Origin: CAZCCC01 sp964535715
GTDB taxonomy: Bacteria; Patescibacteriota; Patescibacteriia; Buchananbacterales; UBA6539
DNA: 10,027 nucleotides
Direction of reading: 5' to 3'
NCBI GenBank assembly: GCA_964535715.1
Contig: CAZHUO010000039.1
Location: 1-10,027, forward strand
In this document: in pieces, positions 6,616 to 10,027 of the stretch
How the letters are laid out: the number at the start of each line of letters is the position of its first letter
How positions within the stretch are numbered: position 1 is the stretch's first letter
Notes under the pieces: model-generated
Seen by the model: only the letters and a program-made list of their open reading frames with translations
Database searches by the model: none
What the model was told of the DNA's origin: nothing
Program-made: the position numbers and the translations under genes

Positions 6616-6867
6616 ATGTATTACCTTTATATTCTTAAATGCGCCGATAAAACGCTTTATACCGGCATTACCGTTGATTTAAGTCGAAGAATAAAAGAGC
6701 ACAATGAATCAAAGCTTGGTGCAAAATATACTAAATCGCGCCGGCCAGTTAAGCTGGTTTATTCAAAAAAGTTTAAGACTCGTTCTACTGCTTTAAAAGA
6801 AGAATTTAAAATAAAATGTTTGACGCGAAAAGATAAAATAAAACTAGTTAGAAATCAGCCCAAGTAA
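6616..6867 (+). CDS. GIY-YIG domain small protein, UPF0213/YhbQ type
   Basis: An 83-residue stand-alone GIY-YIG domain. The family fold is shared with homing endonucleases and UvrC; the role of small UPF0213 members is not settled, though nuclease activity on DNA is reported for related proteins. The first motif is YLYI (3-6) and the second YTGIT (15-19). Arg24/Arg25 follow in the helix LSRRIKEH, then GAKYTKSRRPVKLVYS (35-50), and Glu63 in EFKIK as the expected metal-binding residue. Length is normal for the family. It follows the methyltransferase gene by 8 bases and precedes the YwbE-like gene by 16, so the three are probably one transcript. No Shine-Dalgarno. Confidence 0.92.
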   Translation: MYYLYILKCADKTLYTGITVDLSRRIKEHNESKLGAKYTKSRRPVKLVYSKKFKTRSTALKEEFKIKCLTRKDKIKLVRNQPK

Positions 6868-6883
6868 TTATTAATCTTATTTT

Positions 6884-7078
6884 ATGAATGGAAATAGTAG
6901 AGAAAATATAAAACCCGGCTTAACAGTAGATATTGTTCAAAAGCAACATCAACAAAACGGCGAGCTAACCAGGGGAATCGTGGCCGATATTCTGACAAAT
7001 TCACAAAATCATCCGCATGGAATTAAAGTTAGGCTTATAACCGGTGAGGTAGGCAGAGTACAAAGAATAATTTCTTAG
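6884..7078 (+). CDS. YwbE-like protein (DUF2196)
   Basis: A 64-residue protein that matches the YwbE family (DUF2196) over its whole length: IKPGLTVDIVQKQ (9-21), GELTRGIVADILTNS (26-40), HPHGIKVRL (43-51) and VGRVQRI (56-62). The family is small, beta-rich and of unknown function; I see no catalytic residues. Last gene of the methyltransferase/GIY-YIG cluster, ending 12 bases before a strong terminator. No Shine-Dalgarno precedes the ATG. Confidence 0.93.
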   Translation: MNGNSRENIKPGLTVDIVQKQHQQNGELTRGIVADILTNSQNHPHGIKVRLITGEVGRVQRIIS

Positions 7079-7090
7079 ATTTTAATAAAC

Positions 7091-7126
7091 AAAAAGCTTA
7101 TATTTCAAATAAGCTTTTTTGTATTT
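7091..7126. terminator. Bidirectional terminator between the YwbE-like gene and bipA
   Basis: AAAAAGCTTAT (7091-7101) and ATAAGCTTTTT (7109-7119) form a perfect 11-bp stem around a 7-base loop, followed by TGTATTTTT. The A run on the left gives a T run for the minus strand. It lies between two converging genes: stop of the plus-strand cluster at 7078 and stop of bipA at 7133. Confidence 0.9.
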
Positions 7127-7132
7127 TTTAAA

Positions 7133-8926
7133 TTATTTTTTTCTGCCAGCCTTGGTTCGATCGGTTTCTTTGAGAATTTGTTTTCTTAGCCTGACATTTT
7201 TTGGAGTAATTTCCAGATATTCATCATCATGCATTATTTCCATTCCGCGTTCGATCGTCAGGGAAAATGGCGGAGTTAGGGCAATTGCCTCATCAGCTCC
7301 TTTCGAACGCATATTGGTCAGCTGCTTGCCTTTAATTGGATTGACTGAACAGTCGTTGCCTTTGGAAATATTGCCAATAACCATTCCTTCATAAACCTCA
7401 ACATTTGGGCCAATATATAGCTGTCCGCGCTGTTGGAGGTTGTATAGTGAATAGCCTGAAGATTTGCCGCCAATCATTGAAATCATTGATCCAGTGTGGC
7501 GTTTTTTAATAACTCCAACATATGGCTTGAAACCAATTACGCGTGAAGCTAAAATTCCTTCGCCTCTGGTGTCAACTATAAAATCACCTCGATAGCCAAG
7601 CAGGCCGCGGGTTGGTATTTCAAAAAGCATTCTTAGTTGATTTGTATGCTGGTGCATTTCAATCATTTTTCCGCTTCGTTTTGAAATTTTTTCAATAACT
7701 ATTCCCGAAAATTTTTCCGGCACGTCAACGGTTACTTCTTCAAAAGGCTCGCAAAGCTTTTCATTAATAGTTTTGGTTATTACTTGTGGTTGGGAAATTT
7801 GCATTTCATAGCCTTGCCGCCTCATATTTTCAAGCAGAATTGCAATATGCATTTCACCGCGGCCAAATATTTGATAGCGGTCCTTTTGAGAAAAATCAAT
7901 CGAAAGTCCGACATTTACCTCAAGTTCTTTTTTTAGCCTTTCAAAAAGCTGGCTGTTTGTCACCAAGTTTCCGTCTTTTCCTGAAAATGGGGAATTATTA
8001 ACCAGTAAATCCAAAGATATTGTCGGCTCATCAATTAAAATGGCGGGCAGTGCCTCTTGATCTTGGTTTTCGCAAATTGTTTCACCAATATTAATATCGG
8101 GAATTCCGGCAATCATTACAATGTCGCCGGCATTGGCGGTTTCAACTTCCTGGCGATCAAAGCCGTTAAAGGTGAATATTTTAGTTGTCGCGCCAAGACG
8201 CGTTTGGCCGTTTGGATTTTTTATAACTATTTTTTGAGCCTTGAAAATTTTTCCTTCATGGATCCTGCCGATAGCAAGCCTTCCTAAGAAATCATTATAA
8301 CCCAAATTAAATGGCTGCATTCTTAGGGGTAAATTTGTATTTCTAGAAGCCGGTGCAACATTTTCTAAAATCGCATCTAAAAGGGGATTAAGATTATTTG
8401 ACTCGTCATCTATATTTTTTTTTGCGATTCCCTTTATGCCGATTGCATATAATGTAATGAAATCAAGCTGCTTGTCATTTGCTCCCAAATCCATAAAAAG
8501 CTCCAAGACTTTATCGTGGGATTTATTTATGTTAGCTGCCGGCTTATCTATTTTATTTAACACAACAATTGGCAGAAGTCCAAGCTCTAATGATTTTTTT
8601 AAAACGAATCTGGTTTGTGGCATCGGGCCTTCCTGGGCGTCAACAACTAAAATGACCGAGTCTATTGACCTTAAAACTCGTTCGACTTCGGAGCCGAAAT
8701 CGGCATGGCCGGGCGTATCAACGATGTTAATTTTCGTTTTTTTGTAGATAAGCGAGGCATTTTTTGCGTAAATCGTAATTCCGCGCTCCTTTTCCAGGGC
8801 ATCAGAATCCATACTGACACTTTCGTCAGTCATTCCTGTCTGCCTCATCATGGCATCGACAATTGTGGTTTTGCCGTGGTCAACGTGGGCAATTATTGCA
8901 ATGTTTCTGATTTCTTTAAAATTCAT
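7133..8926 (-). CDS. typA: Ribosome-associated GTPase BipA/TypA
   Basis: Translational GTPase of the EF-G/LepA group that binds the ribosome and aids assembly and stress growth in studied bacteria. The 597 residues match the usual length of about 600. G motifs: AHVDHGKT (13-20), ERGIT (47-51) in switch I, DTPGH (70-74), NKID (124-127), and AIGIKG (151-156) in the place of the usual SAxxG, a mild variation. The family's middle and C-terminal domains follow, including TRGLLGYRGDFIVDTRGEG and the ending TPKNVRLRKQILKE. No break or frameshift is seen. It has its own promoter (8947-8975) with a short leader of about 14 bases and no Shine-Dalgarno. It converges on the YwbE-like gene and is divergent from the surface-protein gene. 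Confidence 0.97.
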   Translation of the reverse strand: MNFKEIRNIAIIAHVDHGKTTIVDAMMRQTGMTDESVSMDSDALEKERGITIYAKNASLIYKKTKINIVDTPGHADFGSEVERVLRSIDSVILVVDAQEGPMPQTRFVLKKSLELGLLPIVVLNKIDKPAANINKSHDKVLELFMDLGANDKQLDFITLYAIGIKGIAKKNIDDESNNLNPLLDAILENVAPASRNTNLPLRMQPFNLGYNDFLGRLAIGRIHEGKIFKAQKIVIKNPNGQTRLGATTKIFTFNGFDRQEVETANAGDIVMIAGIPDINIGETICENQDQEALPAILIDEPTISLDLLVNNSPFSGKDGNLVTNSQLFERLKKELEVNVGLSIDFSQKDRYQIFGRGEMHIAILLENMRRQGYEMQISQPQVITKTINEKLCEPFEEVTVDVPEKFSGIVIEKISKRSGKMIEMHQHTNQLRMLFEIPTRGLLGYRGDFIVDTRGEGILASRVIGFKPYVGVIKKRHTGSMISMIGGKSSGYSLYNLQQRGQLYIGPNVEVYEGMVIGNISKGNDCSVNPIKGKQLTNMRSKGADEAIALTPPFSLTIERGMEIMHDDEYLEITPKNVRLRKQILKETDRTKAGRKK

Positions 8927-8946
8927 AATTTTGTTAATAAGTACAA

Positions 8947-8975
8947 ATCATATCATAAATTGAATAATAAATCAA
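8947..8975 (-). promoter_or_regulatory. Sigma-70-type promoter of bipA
   Basis: On the minus strand TTGATT (8970-8975) and TATGAT (8947-8952) are separated by exactly 17 bases. Start of transcription is expected near 8940, about 14 bases before the ATG. Each hexamer is one base from consensus or close to it, and the spacing is optimal. Confidence 0.7.
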
Positions 8976-9000
8976 TAGGAGACATTCATTAAATTACCGT

Positions 9001-9030
9001 TTGGTGTTTTTATTGATTTTATGTTATACT
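9001..9030 (+). promoter_or_regulatory. Promoter of the surface-protein gene with extended -10
   Basis: TTGGTG (9001-9006), 18-base spacer, then TATACT (9025-9030) preceded by TG-T, an extended -10. Start of transcription is expected near 9037, giving a leader of about 144 bases. The -35 lies 25 bases from the bipA -35 on the other strand, so the two promoters are back to back. A weaker second start is possible at TATAAT 9149-9154. Confidence 0.6.
9012..9023 (+). repeat. Left arm of a 12-bp perfect inverted repeat
   Basis: ATTGATTTTATG, the exact reverse complement of 9075-9086. This arm covers the spacer and the TG of the extended -10 of the surface-protein promoter; 51 bases lie between the arms. 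Confidence 0.65.
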
Positions 9031-9074
9031 TATCTCATTATATCCACTAAAAATTGTATATAAATTAGAAATTT

Positions 9075-9086
9075 CATAAAATCAAT
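9075..9086 (+). repeat. Right arm of the 12-bp perfect inverted repeat
   Basis: CATAAAATCAAT, partner of 9012-9023, inside the transcribed leader about 40 bases after the predicted start. The interval 9024-9074 contains the -10, and on the minus strand also a TATAAT (9037-9042). Confidence 0.65.
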
Positions 9087-9114
9087 TTTTAAATATCAAA
9101 AATGTAAATTATTC

Positions 9115-9158
9115 ATTATAAAAATACTTATTTAATAAGTATTTCTATTATAATTTTT
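9115..9158 (+). promoter_or_regulatory. Long AT hairpin with T run in the surface-protein leader
   Basis: A 9-bp stem (9122-9130 with 9136-9144, loop TTTAA) is extended, after a 3-base bulge, by 7 more pairs (9115-9121 with 9148-9154). TTTT follows at 9155-9158. It is placed like an attenuator or RNA-stability element before the Shine-Dalgarno, but only one pair is G-C, so a working terminator is doubtful. Confidence 0.4.
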
Positions 9159-9180
9159 GCTAATGCCAAAGGCAAAATAG

Positions 9181-10027
9181 ATGGCTCTAAAAAACAAAAA
9201 TAAAACAAAAAAAACATTTAAAAACACATTATTAAATTTATTTTTAATATTGTCATTATTTTTGGGCGATTTTTCCGCCTTATTTTTATTTAACAATAAA
9301 TCAGCTGAAGCGGCTGTTGGTGTGCCAAAAATTTTGAGCCATCAGGGCCGTTTATATGATTCAAGCGGCAATTTATTGGGTGGAACAGGCACAAATTATT
9401 GTTTTCGTTTTTCTCTTTGGGATTCAAGCACTGGCGGCACTAGCAACCCAAATCAAATATGGCCATCAACTTACGCAACGCCGTCAACGATGACTGTTAG
9501 TGTAAAATACGGGGTTTTTAATGTTGGAATAGGCGACGTTTCAGCGGGCGGAGATTTACTTGATTTTAATTTCAGGGATACGGATACAGTCTATTTGAAT
9601 GTAGAAGTGGCAAATTCTTCCGGTGGTTCGTGCGCGGGCGTGACCAGTTTTGAGACTTTGAGCCCGCGCCAAAGAATTATGTCTTCCGGTTATAGTATTA
9701 ATGCCGGTTCGGTCTATGGCTCGGTAACCAGTACAGATTCTTTATATGTCGGCGGAGTCGCCCAGCTAAGTGGGGCTACAGCTTCTTCAACCGGACTGGT
9801 AATAGGCAATGATGTTGTTTTATATCGTTCCGGGTCTAATACATTGAATTTACAGACTGCAACTACAACAATAACGGGTTCACTGGGAGTTGGTGGTATG
9901 ATCGGATTAAACGGCACTTATATAAACGATTGGAGTGATTTAGCCGGCGCATCCGACTGGCACACTTTGTTAAACAAAGCAGCCACTTCAACTATTCTAA
10001 GTCTGTTAGATTCTGATTACCGAATCC
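9181..10027 (+). CDS. Large secreted surface protein, N-terminal part (runs off the window)
   Basis: Open for 282 codons to the window end with no stop, so the protein is incomplete. It has a long export signal: Lys-rich start (1-16), hydrophobic core LLNLFLILSLFLGDFSALFLF (17-37) and a likely cleavage site near SAEAA (41-45). Next comes a module VPKILSHQGRLYDSSGNLLGG (48-68), YCFRFSLWD (73-81), FNVGIGDVSAGGD (113-125) and FETLSPRQRIMSSGYSINA (157-175), which I recognise as common at the start of CPR surface proteins. From about 186 Gly/Thr/Ser-rich beta repeats (LYVGGVAQLSGA, TATTTITGSLGVGGMIGL) resemble tail-fibre or adhesin stalks. Cys74 and Cys151 could form a disulphide. Likely role: attachment or contact with other cells, by inference. 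AAAGG (9168-9172) is a fair Shine-Dalgarno 8 bases before the ATG. Confidence 0.88.
   Translation, partial: MALKNKNKTKKTFKNTLLNLFLILSLFLGDFSALFLFNNKSAEAAVGVPKILSHQGRLYDSSGNLLGGTGTNYCFRFSLWDSSTGGTSNPNQIWPSTYATPSTMTVSVKYGVFNVGIGDVSAGGDLLDFNFRDTDTVYLNVEVANSSGGSCAGVTSFETLSPRQRIMSSGYSINAGSVYGSVTSTDSLYVGGVAQLSGATASSTGLVIGNDVVLYRSGSNTLNLQTATTTITGSLGVGGMIGLNGTYINDWSDLAGASDWHTLLNKAATSTILSLLDSDYRI

Noticed and set aside
7119..7394. Plus-strand ORF of 91 codons, and others at 7786-8001, 8057-8287, 8436-8747 and 8705-8992
   Set aside because: They lie within or largely over bipA on the opposite strand, which is unambiguous.
9714..9917. Minus-strand ORF of 67 codons
   Set aside because: It is the shadow of the repeat region of the surface-protein gene.

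Overview
The window is AT-rich bacterial DNA (roughly one third G+C by eye) read with the standard code. It probably comes from a Candidate Phyla Radiation (Patescibacteria, Parcubacteria-like) genome. The main pointers are the partial secreted protein at the right edge, whose N-terminal module I associate with CPR surface proteins; the mix of DUF3467, YwbE-like and UPF0213-type GIY-YIG small proteins; a tRNA without an encoded CCA end; and near absence of Shine-Dalgarno sequences. The lineage call is inference, not a database result.

Left third (1-2527): a small DUF3467 protein, an AT-rich imperfect palindrome, a type I DnaJ whose J domain reads HPH instead of HPD, tRNA-Glu(CTC), and a PsbP-like lipoprotein gene split by one in-frame TAA.

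Middle (2528-5722): a polytopic DUF4153/DUF4173-type membrane protein, whose stop is followed in frame by 18 protein-like codons, and a complete classical SDR oxidoreductase ending in a terminator. An unrecognised 143-residue ORF on the minus strand converges on that terminator. A second copy of the SDR gene's last 21 bases (one mismatch) lies on the far side of this ORF, so the ORF sits between direct repeats derived from the SDR 3' end.

Right third (5770-10027): a short plus-strand operon of class I methyltransferase, GIY-YIG protein and YwbE-like protein, driven by a perfect extended -10 that puts transcription start almost at the ATG. It converges through a bidirectional terminator on bipA/typA (minus strand). 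bipA is divergent from a large secreted surface protein that runs off the window. The intergenic region between them has a promoter for each gene. The surface-protein promoter overlaps one arm of a perfect 12-bp inverted repeat, making it a candidate for a regulatory or invertible element.

The known-family genes are mostly protein quality control (DnaJ), ribosome-associated GTPase function (BipA), tRNA supply and envelope proteins. I see no CRISPR array, transposase, recombinase or recognisable defence system. The most unusual signals are the DnaJ HPH motif, the SDR-end duplication, the two in-frame TAA codons and the inverted repeat at the surface-protein promoter.
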